64,000 nt of DNA from Microvelia longipes (GCA_018340805.1 JACMZG010001870.1:46876809-46940808); one strand, 5' to 3'. Counted from the stretch's first letter, positions 11,745 to 23,743 are shown. Notes: generated by a model from the sequence alone, not told the origin. Translations and numbers: made by a program.

Positions 11745-12645
11745 AAACCTTAGAATAATACTATATATAGAAGGAACATAATAACTTTACTGTCTTTACT
11801 GATAACAGTAAAGCCGGTTCACAGGTGGTCTTAAGTAATGCTGCCACCGTAACAATATACAATTTTCTGATAACAAAGTTGGCAATACTTCCGGTTGCTG
11901 AGTTATCATGTTCTATTATTATTTAATGATGGAATATTCATAAAATACGTATGTATTGTATTTTAAAGTGTGTTTTATCGTTTTCAATTACAATTATGTT
12001 AAAAGTAGTCCTCGTCAACTAAATGTAGATTCTCATAATCCCCTACCCTTTTGCTATCTAAGAGTAATTTTATTTAGTATTAAGCAAGGTTTTCAGGTTA
12101 TTTTATTCGTTACTTAAGATCTTTTTCTTTAGTGGATATTACAACACATTTAAATAATGTTTCGTTGTTAGGGTAGTACGCCTACTTATGTAATACGCCT
12201 ACACAATGTAATTCCACTGATAACACGAAAGCCGGTTGACTGGTGCACCTAAGTAATGCTGCCGACCTGACAACAAAACATTATTATCTATTAACGAAGA
12301 AGATCGTAAAGAACATTATAACTTAAAACACCTGCTGAGTATTAATAACCGGTCTTAGATGGCAAAAGAGTGGCGGAATACAAGAATCTACATTTAGTTG
12401 ACGAGGACTACTTTTAATAAATACGTTACACTACAATTTAATTTTTTTTTAGATTTTAATGCACCGTATTTTGTTGTATTTATGAATAATCAATATTTAT
12501 AATAGATCATAATAATTCAGACCGGAAGTATTGCCAACTTTTTTAAGAAAAATTGTATTTGTTAGGGTGCACTTTAGGTGCACCAGTGAACCGGCTTTCG
12601 TCTTATCAATAGTGCTCCTTCTATATATAGTATAATTCTAAGATT
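11745..12645. mobile_element. Two CTTAGAATAATAC MITEs, joined/nested
   Basis: The left end CCTTAGAATAATACTATATA lies at about 11750. A second block of ends and body starts around 12205 (GTAATTCCACTGATAACACG), and the right end CTATATATAGTATAATTCTAAG is at about 12640. The two halves are in opposite order to the complete copy, and no target duplication surrounds the whole (CATAAAAAC versus ATTAGAATC). It is a composite of two insertions or a rearranged one, ending about 40 bp before exon E5. Confidence 0.75.
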
Positions 12646-12682
12646 AGAATCGTTACCATAGTTTTTGTTTGATTTGTTTCAG

Positions 12683-12829
12683 TTCTTCTAATACTGGCTA
12701 GTCAAAGGATAGAATTATTATTGGACTGGACGGGAGGTAGTGACAACCACCATTCTACCAAAGTAACTCATTCCAAGCGAGGGTCATTACCTTCCATTGT
12801 CGAATGGTTTATCCTGTGTTGGGTTGTAG
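12683..12829 (+). CDS. TRPC exon E5: end of S1, extracellular loop, S2
   Basis: It completes S1 (FLLILASQRIE), then an acidic/polar S1-S2 loop (LLLDWTGGSDNHHSTKVTHS) and the beginning of S2 (LPSIVEWFILCWVV). The acceptor is TTTCAG and the donor is GTGAGT, phase 1. It lies about 40 bp after the chimeric MITE at 11.75-12.64 kb, so this acceptor region is largely transposon-bordered. Confidence 0.94.
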
Positions 12830-12894
12830 GTGAGTCAGCGTTTTTCATTGTTCTCTTATCTACTTTTTAACGATTTTCCGTTGGAAAAAATTCG

Positions 12895-13000
12895 CTAATG
12901 GGATAGGAGTCATGGCGGGAGTCGAACATCGGACACCACGACATCAATCCAATTCAGAGGTCCTGATCATGAGAAATACGTTTTGCAAAAAACTTATGTA
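12895..13000 (-). mobile_element. tRNA-like SINE fragment, family 2
   Basis: The minus strand reads GGTGTCCGATGTTCGACTCC, a B-box-like element, followed by CGCCATGACTCCTATCCCAT. The same wording occurs at 15290-15400 and, broken, at 34350-34390 and 40140-40235. Only the tRNA-like end is preserved. Confidence 0.6.
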
Positions 13001-13088
13001 TGTATATATATATATATATTATATATATATATTATATATATATATATATAATATATATATTATATATATATATTATATATATATATAT

Positions 13089-13121
<33 letters not shown>

Positions 13122-13195
13122 ATATTATATATATATTATATATATATATATATATATGGTGTGTGTGTGTGTGTGTGTTTATATATATATATAAA
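13000..13195. repeat. AT/GT microsatellite in intron 5
   Basis: Long (TA)n with a (GT)n block near 13160-13177, ending about 35 bp before exon E6. The open frames on it translate to Tyr-Ile repeats and are spurious. Confidence 0.95.
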
Positions 13196-13230
13196 CCTCA
13201 ACAATTTATATTGTTAATGTCTATTTGTAG

Positions 13231-13370
13231 GTCTAATTTGGAGTGAGGTGAAACAATTATGGGACGTAGGTTTAGAAGATTATGTAGCAGATATGTGGAA
13301 TGTGATAGACTTTATAACTAATTCGCTATATGTAGCAACTATTGCCTTAAGAGTAGTGTCATATTATCAA
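13231..13370 (+). CDS. TRPC exon E6: S2 end and S3
   Basis: It reads GLIWSEVKQLWDVGLEDYVA and then DMWNVIDFITNSLYVATIA with LRVVSYYQ, covering the end of S2, the S2-S3 linker and S3. The acceptor TTGTAG sits about 35 bp after a long AT/GT microsatellite. The donor is GTGAGT in phase 0. The preceding intron is only 401 bp, and about half of it is low-complexity repeat. Confidence 0.95.
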
Positions 13371-13754
13371 GTGAGTATTGCTCAGACAATTTTCAATCTT
13401 TTATTTAGATTTAGTACCTGTCATATTTCCTTTTGTACCATCAAGAGAAAAATAGAGTAATTACTAACCATCTTAATAAAATAGGTCCACAGTGTGACGT
13501 TACATATTTGTCCCTTCCACCATTTTTTTGTGGCGTACTTACTTGACGTACCTCACCAAAATTAGGTGGATTCTCATTAATGGAGTTTTAACATATTCCA
13601 TCACATCATTTGATGGTGCCAAGATTTGTGTTAAGAGAGTTAATAATACATCCTTGAAGAACTGTGCTACTAACAATTATTTGAAAACTTTGATCCCGTC
13701 ATATTGCTCTTAAAACTACCGAATAGCACTATGTAGTTTAATATTGTGCTTCAG

Positions 13755-13870
13755 GTTGCTCGGGAGAGTGCTTCAAGGGGGAAAGCTGTTGACATTCCTC
13801 GTGAGCACTGGGATACCTGGGATCCTATGCTTATATCCGAAGGACTCTTCTCAGCAGCTAATATATTTAG
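13755..13870 (+). CDS. TRPC exon E7: S3-S4 linker and start of S4
   Basis: It reads VARESASRGKAVDIPREHWD and then TWDPMLISEGLFSAANIF, the S3-S4 loop and the first turns of S4. It ends AG in phase 2 before GTAATT. EGLF(A/S)xANIF is a conserved S4 start in TRPC channels. Confidence 0.94.
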
Positions 13871-14345
13871 GTAATTCAAATATTTAGTGTTGATACGATT
13901 TGGGGAAATAAAATCAACAAGTGGCTTTACTCGCGTCGAGCTGTTAAAACAAGTCTCAATGTCAAAAGAAGGAATTTTATTTTCTGCTTAAACTGTTTTA
14001 GCGCATTATATCTAGTAAACCTGCTGTAGACTTCGGAAGAGTGTAATCTTTTGTAAAATAAAATAAAAAAATAAAAAATAAAAATAAGTTATTCAATTGG
14101 CAATTTTGAACTATATTCGTTTCTATTCATATCTAGTAAACCTGCTGTAGACTTCGGAACAGTGTAAGAGGATTTGCAAATGTCATGTTGTCTCAAGATG
14201 ATGGAGTTAACAAGGTAATTCAAGTTAGAGGGGTTTTATAAATGAAACAGTTTTTTCTACTAGGTTATAGGTTCGTTCTTTCAATTCTAATGAAATAATA
14301 AATTGAAAACATATTAATAATTCTAATGAAAACAATCTAAAAGAG
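13871..14345. other. Intron 7, proximal part, with a short direct repeat
   Basis: A direct repeat of about 30 bp (TATCTAGTAAACCTGCTGTA and GACTTCGGAA) occurs at 14008-14040 and 14130-14160. After the second copy there is an exon-like stretch ending AACAAG before GTAATT, but it does not fit the channel frame or family. Confidence 0.6.
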
Positions 14346-14706
14346 TTGAAATTTAGTATAGGTATATACCTTTACGTAATAAATAAGTATACTGAGTTTC
14401 GTTTCAATACATCAAGTATGTCTATGATTTTTGTTTAATCATAAAAGTTAAGCAGCATTGAGCGTGGTCAGTGCTGTATGGGTGACACCTGAGAATGAAA
14501 CAGATGTATTTACTATCTGAAGACGAGCGAAGCGAGTCTGAAGACATAATGCCGTATAAATTTGGCGATTTGTATATTCTAAAGACGAGGGAAACGAGTC
14601 CGAAGCAGGGAGTATGAGCGTAGCGAGTCCGAAGCAGGGAGTATGAACGTAGCGAATCCGATGTGATGAGGAAAAGTTCCAAGGTACCTCTTACCCGATT
14701 TTTATT
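14346..14706 (+). repeat. GCGAAGCGAG repeat family, 3' part
   Basis: It matches 33826-34148: TATACCTTTACGTAATAAAT, then AAGCAGCATTGAGCGTGGTC, repeated AGCGAAGCGAGTC motifs and a terminal GTACCTCTTACCCGATTTTT. Family members also occur at 18300-19165 and 50300-50510. No protein is visible. It ends about 40 bp before exon E8. Confidence 0.75.
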
Positions 14707-14744
14707 ATTTGTTGTAGTGATTAATTATCTGTGTTTTGTTTCAG

Positions 14745-14878
14745 TTCTTTAAAGTTAGTTTATATATTTTCGGTAAATCCATATTTGGGACCATTGCAAG
14801 TCTCGCTCAGTAGGATGGTTTTGGACATAATGAAGTTCCTGTTCCTATACGTTTTAGTTCTCTTCGCCTTTTCATGTG
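14745..14878 (+). CDS. TRPC exon E8: S4, S4-S5 linker, S5
   Basis: It reads [20 protein letters not shown], then [20 protein letters not shown] and FAFSC. It holds S4, the S4-S5 linker with the LGPLQ(V/I)S signature of TRPC channels, and most of S5. The donor is GTAAGT, phase 1. The open frame runs on into the intron, but the next exon joins exactly at Gly. Confidence 0.95.
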
Positions 14879-15124
14879 GTAAGTCATTTAATAGTTTTTT
14901 ACGCAACAAGAGATCAAATAATGTTTTCTCGCTTAAAGTCCAGCTTTCTCTACAAGAGAAAACTACATTTGCTCCCGAGGCATTTAAGCCAAGAGAGATA
15001 AATAAATTATTTCCCGTGGCTAACCGAGGGAAGTTAAGTTCACTTTTGTTTTTGGAACCATAGCCACGGAGAATAAACTGAAAGCGGAAATCTTTGATCT
15101 ATGTTGCTCACTAGATTTTTGTGT

Positions 15125-15166
<42 letters not shown>

Positions 15167-15190
15167 ATATATATTTTATATATATTGTGA
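15125..15190. repeat. AT microsatellite
   Basis: (TA)n tract in intron 8. A SINE family-2 fragment (minus strand, GTTCGTCTCCCACCATGG) follows at about 15290-15400. Confidence 0.9.
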
Positions 15191-15660
15191 TATATTATTT
15201 TATATTCTAATTATGTTACAATTCTGTTGGACTATTAACATGTGACCTACATCACCTATACCCTTGATTATACAACCTAGTATAACCTTAGCGAAAAATT
15301 TGCTAATGGGATTGGTCCATGGTGGGAGACGAACCTCAAACCATGAATAAAATCCGTTTCAATGGTTCCTTGATCACGAAAAACACGTTTTGTGAAACTT
15401 TATATACATACATAAATTTATAAGAGGAGAACACAACACTTATCCTTATTATACCCACGGTAGTACGTAATGAGAAAGTAAAAATATTTTTAATAATCTT
15501 CAAAACTGTTCTCTAAGGTTTGGACACTGTTCTCTATTTTTCCGGGAATAGTTTATCTTTTCCTATAACCTATTATTTAGATTTTGAATGAGCACTAGTG
15601 GAGTTGTTCATAATGTAAGGAGCGAAGAAAAGAGTCTCTCCACAAAACTATCAATTTATT

Positions 15661-15702
15661 CAAAGCGCTTTCAACCTACATGAGGCCATCATCAGTGCCA
15701 GA
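15661..15702 (-). ncRNA. Hammerhead ribozyme motif, left arm
   Basis: Mirror of the right-arm motif. The reverse strand reads CTGATGA (complement of 15689-15695) through GAAA (complement of 15669-15672) to GCGCTT. The core is intact. Confidence 0.6.
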
Positions 15703-15726
15703 GATAATGTTTTCATTTAATTATCT

Positions 15727-15775
15727 CTGGGACTGATGATGGCCTCATGTAGGTTGAAAGCGCTTTGAATAAATT
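15727..15775 (+). ncRNA. Hammerhead ribozyme motif, right arm
   Basis: CTGATGA (15733-15739), stem II CCT/AGG extended by G-U pairs, GAAA (15756-15759), palindromic GCGC stem III, then UU with predicted cleavage after 15765. Stem I next to the core is only CA/TG. The NUH triplet is CUU, usually slower than GUC. Sense with the gene, intron 8. Confidence 0.65.
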
Positions 15776-15940
15776 TATAGTTTTGTGGAGAAACTCTTTT
15801 CTTCGTTCCTTTCACCATTATTTTAGGTCAACTTCTGCCTAAAATAATTATTATTTTGCATTATAATATCGAAGTATTTACAAAACCAAGCCTCTGATTA
15901 TGTATGCACTTATTTTAATTGTAACTTGTTGTGATTACAG

Positions 15941-16067
15941 GTATGAATCAATTACTATGGTATTATGCTGACATGGAGAAGCAAAGATGTCCAAACGCCA
16001 CGACAACGTTTGATCCTAAAAGCCCTAACGACCCAGATGCCTGCATAGTCTGGAGGAGATTTGCCAA
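15941..16067 (+). CDS. TRPC exon E9: S5 end and pore turret
   Basis: It reads GMNQLLWYYADMEKQRCPNA and then TTTFDPKSPNDPDACIVWRR, the end of S5 and the extracellular turret. Two Cys (RCP and ACI) may form the turret disulphide known from TRPC structures. It ends AA in phase 2 before GTAATT; the next exon supplies C to make Asn. Confidence 0.93.
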
Positions 16068-16309
16068 GTAATTCTGAAATAAATACTTTTACTCATATCA
16101 AAACACTAGGCTAAATAGTCGTACACCTTTACACTTTCTAAACTGTCCCAAATTTGCTAATAAGTAACAAGTTAGATTAACAAACTTCGTTGTCAAAAAG
16201 AGTCAATATTATCTAGGGAAATTTACTGGCGATATCGAGGTAAACCCATAAATTAAATTAATGAATTGACCGTTGAGTGAATGAATAATAAATCCAAGAA
16301 TTCAGTTCG

Positions 16310-16395
16310 GAAAGGTTTATATAAATGAACAAGTATCCAAGCTTTCGACTTGAACCCAAGTCCTCGTCAGAGGCTGTAACAGCACAGATATACCA
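16310..16395 (-). ncRNA. Hammerhead-like motif, CUGACGA form
   Basis: The minus strand reads CTGACGA (16364-16370), a stem II of five perfect pairs (GACTT/AAGTC, loop GGGTTC), GAAA (16343-16346) and GCTT, i.e. palindromic AGCU stem III and H17 = U. Position 7 is known to be free in CUGANGA. Stem I is weak (two pairs). The surrounding repeat is different in sequence from the palindromes, so it is a separate family. Confidence 0.55.
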
Positions 16396-16400
16396 CAAAC

Positions 16401-18299
16401 TATAAACAATTACCAACTATTCAAAACGAAAGTTATAAGAAAAAGCATTTAAAACTAAAATTTATTTAAAATTAGATGGACTGAAATCTTTTAGTTAACA
16501 TATATTAGACAAATTAAATACCCACTTGGTTTTATTGTTTAAACTAAGAATTAATAAATTACAGAGACTGATCAACCGATCAGATTGTTTGTGTAATTGT
16601 TTGATTTACTCCGTCATCTTACTTTATTCTAATCTTTTAATCTTACACATGTACTGAATATGTTCTTACAATCCAATCAATCACCTGTAGAGTTCAATTG
16701 ATTCACATGCACACTACACCACCTAATTGTACATAGAATAATCCAACTTACCAATCATTAAGTCTGGTATAAGGTCAGCTTTTATACAATTTAAGTCCAG
16801 TAATTAAAAAAATAATGTTTTCAATTTTAATTTTATATTATTAACAATACAATAAAATTAAATATTAAACAAAATTATGAAGTAAATCTGGTGATGTAGC
16901 AGCAGTTATGTCATATCATTTATTTATTTACTTTTTTTAAATATTTACTAATTATTTTATACTACTTCAACATAACATTTTTTAAGACTTGCTTTCCTTA
17001 TCCATAAGTAATGTATTTTTTAATTTGGGTTAGAGACTGATTTCTTAAATTTCAATGCATATTGTGGTAAATGATCATATACCAATGCCTTCAATATAAA
17101 AAGTTAACTGTTTTACTATTAAAACATAACCAATAATAGTTAATTATTACGCATGTAATTTATTATTAATAAATTATTGGATAATAAAATATTTTGTATA
17201 ATATTTTTTTTCTTAATTAATACCTTAAATTTTTGACAGTGTAAAACTTTTCCAAATTCTTGATTATACTACTTGTCATTTATCGAATAATGTTGCTGTC
17301 TTTATTTCTTACAGAGGCTTTAGTACAGTCCGGGGGCTTTCATTTCACAGGTACACTAACACACAGAAATTATCCAAATATTTAGAAAACAAACATGAAC
17401 CAATTTTCTAACATTTTTTTAGCTGAGTTCTTTAGTTGATTTCTTTACTCTGGCATTGGATGGCAAGGTTAAGTTGTTTTACAGCCAAGTTTTTTTGCAG
17501 CACATTTTATTTATTTTCTATTTTCTTAAAATTGATTTTCGTTTAAGTTTCCATTACTATAAGTTTATTTGTATTGGGATTTTGTTACTCCAGAGACAAT
17601 CCTGATACCATAGCAATATATCCAGCTTTAATTGAATCAATAGAATAAAACCAAGCCTATAAGAGTTTGTCGGTACCCTGACGTAACGAATCAGAATGGG
17701 GTGTGTCAAACCATCAACAGTAACAAGTCTCGAATGATGGAACAGTTCCCAGATGTAGTGCAGCATTTTGCTTGATACATTTTCCGTGTGTCTCACAGTT
17801 ATATTGTGCCAAGTTATTCTATTCGAATTGAACAGAAAAATATTATTTTGGCATAAAATACATGAAATTGTTCTACACACTTTTTTGGTAAGTGTTAAAA
17901 TACGTTTTGCCAAAAAAAACTTGCTAATATTTTTCTTTCCTCTTTTATTACTTTAAGTAACTAACTTTCTAATACTCGAAAATCTGACACAAATTTCATT
18001 AAAAACTGTCGCTAATTCCATGAGAAATTTTCTCATTATTATGCTACCAAATTTTGTAATAAAAACAGTAATGGTGAATGGAGTAATTTTAAATAGTTTA
18101 TACTATATACCACGTAACAATTGCCTGATTATTTGTTGTGAAGATCACGTTTATGTCTGAATAAATAACAATTAAAATAAACATTAACTAATAAATATCA
18201 ATAAATGACAATAACATAAATATCAATCCATTACTTATAGACCAATTAATATTATCATTTTCTATATTTTTATATGCTTTTTTTCTTTTCCCCATTTAT
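16401..18299. other. Intron 9, AT-rich stretch
   Basis: No known element recognised. On the minus strand 17557-17913 holds an uninterrupted 118-codon frame with ordinary-looking composition (RITWHNITVRHTENVSSKML within it). I do not recognise it, and no neighbouring exons are evident. Confidence 0.4.
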
Positions 18300-19165
18300 A
18301 AAGTAGGTATATAGAAAAAGGTATGCGTTCGCTCTTAAAAACCGAAACCCAGATTTCAACTGAATTATCCATTTCAGGAATTTTTAAAATCTCCTATGGG
18401 GTTTTTACCAAATTTTCTTTCTGTAAGTGTGTATGTGTGTGTGAATGTGACTGTTGTGAACAGAGTACCAGAGTCTTTTTATCCTTGATAGTTTGAAACT
18501 TAGTACAAAAATAATGATTAGGTCTACTTGGGCTCAACTAGACCTAACTCATTAGTACTTAGACGAGTGACCCCAAAGAATATAATAAATGTCAGAAAGT
18601 ATATAAGAGTCAACCAGATGGTGAGAGTGAACTCGGTGCTGGCATCTAGCGGCAGCTCTGAAACTAATTCTCCTTACCATAACAATCTTTCCATTTTTCT
18701 TAGTTAGTATTATGAAATCATCACATTCTTTATAACCATTTTGACAACACGAGTATCTACTTGAAATTGGTCTTAATATAAAGCAAATATTGGGATTAAT
18801 CAGTTATGTTCCAGAATTAGTTTGTTGAAAATAAAACACCAGTGGTGCAATTTTGTGTTGGCATGGTGAAACTACCAAATCACACACTAGCGCTCCTGTT
18901 AACTGGCTACAGACTAAATTTTTTTTGTCCTAAATAATAAATCCTAGGACTTTCCTTATCTACATATTCTTTGGGTAACCCGTGGAAGAAAGCGGATTTT
19001 ATAACTGTCAGAGGATGAGCGAAGCAAGTCTGAAGATCAACTAATTATATACTTTTTTTATAATCTGAAGGTGGCCATAGTGAGTTGAAGAGGAGAGAAT
19101 GAGCGAAGCGAATTTGATGAGATGGGGAAAAGTTCGCAGGGTCCCCGTACCCGATTTTTTTTTAT
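18300..19165 (+). repeat. GCGAAGCGAG repeat family copy
   Basis: It starts GTAGGTATATAGAAAAAGGT like the element at 33340 and ends GTACCCGATTTTT, with GAGCGAAGC motifs at 19015-19110. The middle differs and contains a stretch also seen at 57830-58500 (GGTGCTGGC, TCTAGCGGCAGCT, CTAGCGCTCCTGTTAACTGG). It appears to be a composite of two repeat families. Confidence 0.6.
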
Positions 19166-19861
19166 TTGTACATATAAAATATGAAATTAATTGGCTGATT
19201 TTTTTTCTAACATGAATAAAAGCTTAAATTGAGAAAATTTAAAGACAAAACTTTAAGTGAGTTTTGATCCATAATTCATTGTTTTTAGCTGCGCTTATTT
19301 GGATATGAAGCATCATCACCAGTTTTACATTTGTAAATAATGATTTCAATTTTTTTTTTTTAATTTGTTTTTTGCATTAAGTTTTATTTATTTTTACACA
19401 ATAACTGACCAATGTCTTGCGAACAAAGAGTGGCTTATTTTATAGTGCTGGCGTGAGTGAATTTTATTTAGCACTAGCGTGTGTTTGTGTTTGTTTTTCA
19501 TCTAAAAAAATGTAAATATAAAACAATGCAAAATTGGTACACTTGCTGAACAAAATACTTATATCAAGCCAAAATTATTTAGTGTTTTGTTTTTAAAATA
19601 TGAATTTTTAAAAAGTCTCCAATTTAAATGAATAAGTTTAATTGATTGCAACCCAATTATATTTATGTTTTATACTATATGTATTTACTGTTAAATATTT
19701 TTTTTCTATTCAACAAAAGTTATAATGACACAGATTCAATATTAATTCAACAAAAGTTATACTGACACAGATTCATTGTAAAATTTATTAAAAGTTATAC
19801 TTATACTGATTCAAATTGGCAAAATCGTTTTAATACAACTACTATTAATATAATTTTAGAG

Positions 19862-19938
19862 TTTAGTCCGGGCTGCGATCCCCGGACCTCCGGTGCCGAA
19901 ACCGAGTGCTTATATGATCACGATCACGGTGGCAAACG
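19862..19938 (-). mobile_element. tRNA-like SINE head, family 3
   Basis: The minus strand reads AGCACTCGGTTTCGGCACCG then GAGGTCCGGGGATCGCAGCC, similar to the tRNA-derived segment at 42122-42195. The B box is decayed. The remainder of the element is not recognisable. Confidence 0.55.
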
Positions 19939-20489
19939 TTTTTATTATATAATTGGTCTAATTTTTATTTAATGATTTATTTCAATAAATTATTTTTTAT
20001 ACATTTATTTAATAACTTCTTTATACATTACCTTATAAATAAGGTAAATAGTATTTAAATAATATTTGTTGTTATAATTAGACTTATGTAAGTAAAAATC
20101 TAAATACAATAAATTGGCTTCATGTGCTTATTGTTGTTGTGATGTTTGTTATACTTTGATAAATTTAAATTTTAAATAGACATCTAAATTTACCCCTTAA
20201 ATTTTACCTATGTGCGAATACGATATTACTTTAAAATAATTTTAATATCTAATGATGACATGAATTTGTATGACACATTCATTATGTCATCTTTAAGATA
20301 TTATTGCTATATTTTCCAAAATGAAGCCTCTTCGCTTACCTCTTTTTGAAACGGAGATTATAGTGATTTAAGGTTATAAAAACATCTATGTTTAGAAGGA
20401 TGTGAAAAACTTTACAACCCCTAAAAAGAATCCAAAGATTTCAAACAAAATCAAGAGGCTATCGGCCTCTTTGCCACTCCGCATGGTCA

Positions 20490-20915
<426 letters not shown>

Positions 20916-21117
20916 CACAAACATTTAAAAAAATCCTTTTATAGTGTTTAGATTAGGCTGATTTTTTTACTATACATACTATGGTTTGTGCATTTATGTA
21001 TAGTGCACAAACATACGAAGTTTCATTGTTATATCAATTTTATTGATTGACATATATATGTCAAATTAAACAATATGTCAATAATTGACATAATGTAAAC
21101 AAATCAAGTTTTTACTC

Positions 21118-21613
21118 AATGTAATTCCACTAATAACACGAAACCCGGTTGACTGGTGGACTTAAGTAATGCTGCCAAATTAACAACAAAACATTATTTT
21201 AAATATGTGTCACAAATATCTATTAATGAAGAAAAATCGTAAAGAACAAATATTATAACTTAAAACACCTGCTGAGTATTTAATAAAACAGGTCTTAGAT
21301 GGCAAAAGGGTGGCGGAATACAAGAATCTATATTTAGTTGACGAGGACTACTTTTAATATAATTTTAATAAATACGTTAAACTACCATTTAAAATACTTT
21401 AAATATTGTAATGCACCGATATTTTCATTAGTGTTTTGTGAATAATCAATCATTAATTAATAATAGAACATAATTATTCAGCAACCGGAAGTATTGCCAA
21501 CTTTTTTGTAAGAAAATTGTATATTGTTAGGGTGGCAGCATTGCTTAGGTGCACCAGTGAACCTCCTTTCGTGTTATCAGTAGTTCTCCTTCTATATATA
21601 GTATTATTCTAAG
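21118..21613. mobile_element. MITE, CTTAGAATAATAC family, left end truncated
   Basis: It begins at CAATGTAATTCCACTAATAA, an internal position of the family, and ends intact at CTATATATAGTATTATTCTAAG. It is about 495 bp and inverted relative to 8800-9342. No target duplication is possible because of the truncation. Confidence 0.82.
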
Positions 21614-22869
21614 GTTGCCGCACTGTTTAAAACGCTTGTACGATTTATATAGAAACTATATAAAAAATCTATAGATAAATAAATAAAATAAAACTATAAA
21701 TAAATAAATAAAACTATTCGATTTAAATTATTTTGTTTCTAATAATAATAGAGTATTTGCACAATTTTTTATGGCATTATCTTTAAGTACTTCTAATAAA
21801 AGAACACCCTGTAAAATATTAGAATAAAATAACTTAAACTTTTGATGATACAAAAAAAATATTTAAACATGTTCTTTTAGCGGGAAAACGGCCTCGACTG
21901 CTTGTGTGACGTCAGACGTAAGAATACCGCCGTGTAGTACAATATTCACTAGAGCAACACTCATAAGAGTTTATTCTATAATGTCAACAAGATGATACAG
22001 ACAGCTGTAGTCATCACGTTCCTTAGGCATTGTATTACCTGGAACACGGCATTGATTTGTTTCAGTCTTCTTTACATTCTATTGAACTGTAAGCAACGGT
22101 TGACCTTACGATATATCTAACTAAAACTCTCATCTGTACCTTAAACGACCCAACCTTTAGAACGTTCCGTTTTCACCCCACTCTCTCACCCATTCCCCCT
22201 CTCCTCTTCTTCAAATGCTTAATTCGACTATTCAAAATTAAATTCAATATTTTTTTACACCTTAATATATTTTTTAAACACATTTATTCATTATATGAGA
22301 TTTATTTTTTTTAGAAAAATGAAAATACTCTATTAATTGTATTAGTCTAACAAAACTAGATATTTATTTATGTATTATGCTATTCGTAATATTAATTATT
22401 TTTTATAATTATTACATTATTATATAAAAAAAATGTTTTTATTTCATTAAATGAAAAATTGATTTTTTAAAATTATTAATTAAATGAAAAGTTTCTCCTA
22501 AAAATAAGTGTCTTCTATATACAATCACTTTCAACCCAACAAAATACCGTCATCAGGGCTAGCCTAAAAAACAATATATAACAATACAAGAAAATATACA
22601 TCGTATATCAGAAAATATGAAATTGACAAAATTATAACTCTTAAAAGTATAATATAAAAAAATCAAGTCAATAAATGAAATTAAACAAATAAAAAACGAA
22701 TAAATACAAAAGAAAGCCAAAAGTAAAATAAATAAAAAAGTATAAGCGGGTTCGGGATACACCTAAAATATATCTCATCACTTCGGATAGGCTATCCTTA
22801 CCCCCACTACTACAGACGGTTTTGCTTGTTCTCACTGTATAGAAATCACCAAATATACTGCAGCACGTC

Positions 22870-22905
22870 TTCACACACACACACACACACACAACACACA
22901 CACAC

Positions 22906-22952
<47 letters not shown>
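22870..22952. repeat. CA microsatellite
   Basis: (AC)n with two short interruptions. Reading frames across it give Cys-Val repeats and are spurious. Confidence 0.97.
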
Positions 22953-22954
<2 letters not shown>

Positions 22955-23149
22955 ACAACTTTGTGAAAACCACATGAAACGGATAATTTGGATAAAATCC
23001 ATTTTCTTATACCTACGGCATAAAATTATTATTGTTATTAAATAAATAAATTTATAAATTATCATTAATAAATTATAAATTATTATTTTTCTAATTATAA
23101 ATAATTAGGAAAAGTAATAATACAGTTCAATATAGATAAAGATCGAATT

Positions 23150-23515
23150 TTTTTTTTTAATTATAGTTTTCTTATTTATCTATTTATGAATTTCTTTATT
23201 TTTTTAATTATAGTTTTCTTATTTATGTATTTATTGATTTCTTTTTTTTTAATTATAGTTTTCTTATTTATGTATTTATAATTTCTTTATTTTTTTTTTA
23301 GTTATAGCTTTCTTATTTATCTATTTATGGATTTCTTTATTTTATTTTTTTAATTTATAGTTTTCTTATTTATCTATTTATGAATTTCTTTATTTTATTT
23401 TATTTTTTTAATTATAGTTTTCTTATTTATCTATTTATGAATTTCTTTATTTTATTTTATTTTTTTTAATTATAGTTTTCTTATTTATCTATTTATGAAT
23501 TTCTTTATATTTTTA
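23150..23515. repeat. Tandem array, about 57-bp units
   Basis: Six to seven copies of TTAATTATAGTTTTCTTATT plus TATCTATTTATGAATTTC and a variable TTTATTTT run, just upstream of exon E10 (230 bp). Confidence 0.9.
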
Positions 23516-23743
23516 GAATATTTGATTTATTTATTATGTTGAGTGTTAGGCTTATAATGGCACTGATGGCCACTTGTTAGGTTAAAAGCGTTATGATATT
23601 AAATATATCTTATGTGTAGAGAGACTTTATTTATTTTAAAGGTGACCTCCATTAACACGCACTCTACATTTTTCCTTAAAACAATAATTAATATTTCTTT
23701 ATTACTGTTAAATAATATAATATTTTGATTTTTCTGTGTCTAG

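Larger units (their letters stand above)
15617..15811. mobile_element. Palindromic element with hammerhead core in both arms
   Basis: About 195 bp. The arms AAGGAGCGAAGAAAAGAGTC and its inverse CTCTTTTCTTCGTTCCTT flank an AATAATGTTTTCATTTAATT-like centre. Each arm carries CTGATGATGGCCTCATGTAG followed by GTTGAAAGCGCTTTGAATAA, one on each strand. A closely related element is at 37612-37905. It lies 130 bp before exon E9. Confidence 0.88.
22490..23628. mobile_element. Inverted-repeat element with hammerhead-like ends
   Basis: The left end reads inward through TCACTTTCAACCCAACA and GTCATCAGGGC; the right end reads out CACTGATGGCCACTTGTTAG then GTTAAAAGCG and GTAGAGAGACTTTA. This is the order of motifs that the hammerhead palindromes share. 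Inside are a (CA)n microsatellite and a tandem array. The minus-strand left motif is CTGATGA, GAAA, GTGATT; the right motif is damaged (CTGATGG, AAAA). Confidence 0.55.

Noticed and set aside
12912..13217. 101-codon open frame on the + strand
   Set aside because: Mostly Tyr-Ile repeats from the AT microsatellite; the start is antisense to a SINE fragment.
14150..14222. Exon-like stretch ending AACAAG before GTAATT in intron 7
   Set aside because: It does not translate to anything TRPC-like in a phase compatible with E7 and E8, which join exactly without it; it follows a local direct repeat.
22668..23065. Cys-Val repeat frames on the minus strand
   Set aside because: Translation of the CA microsatellite.
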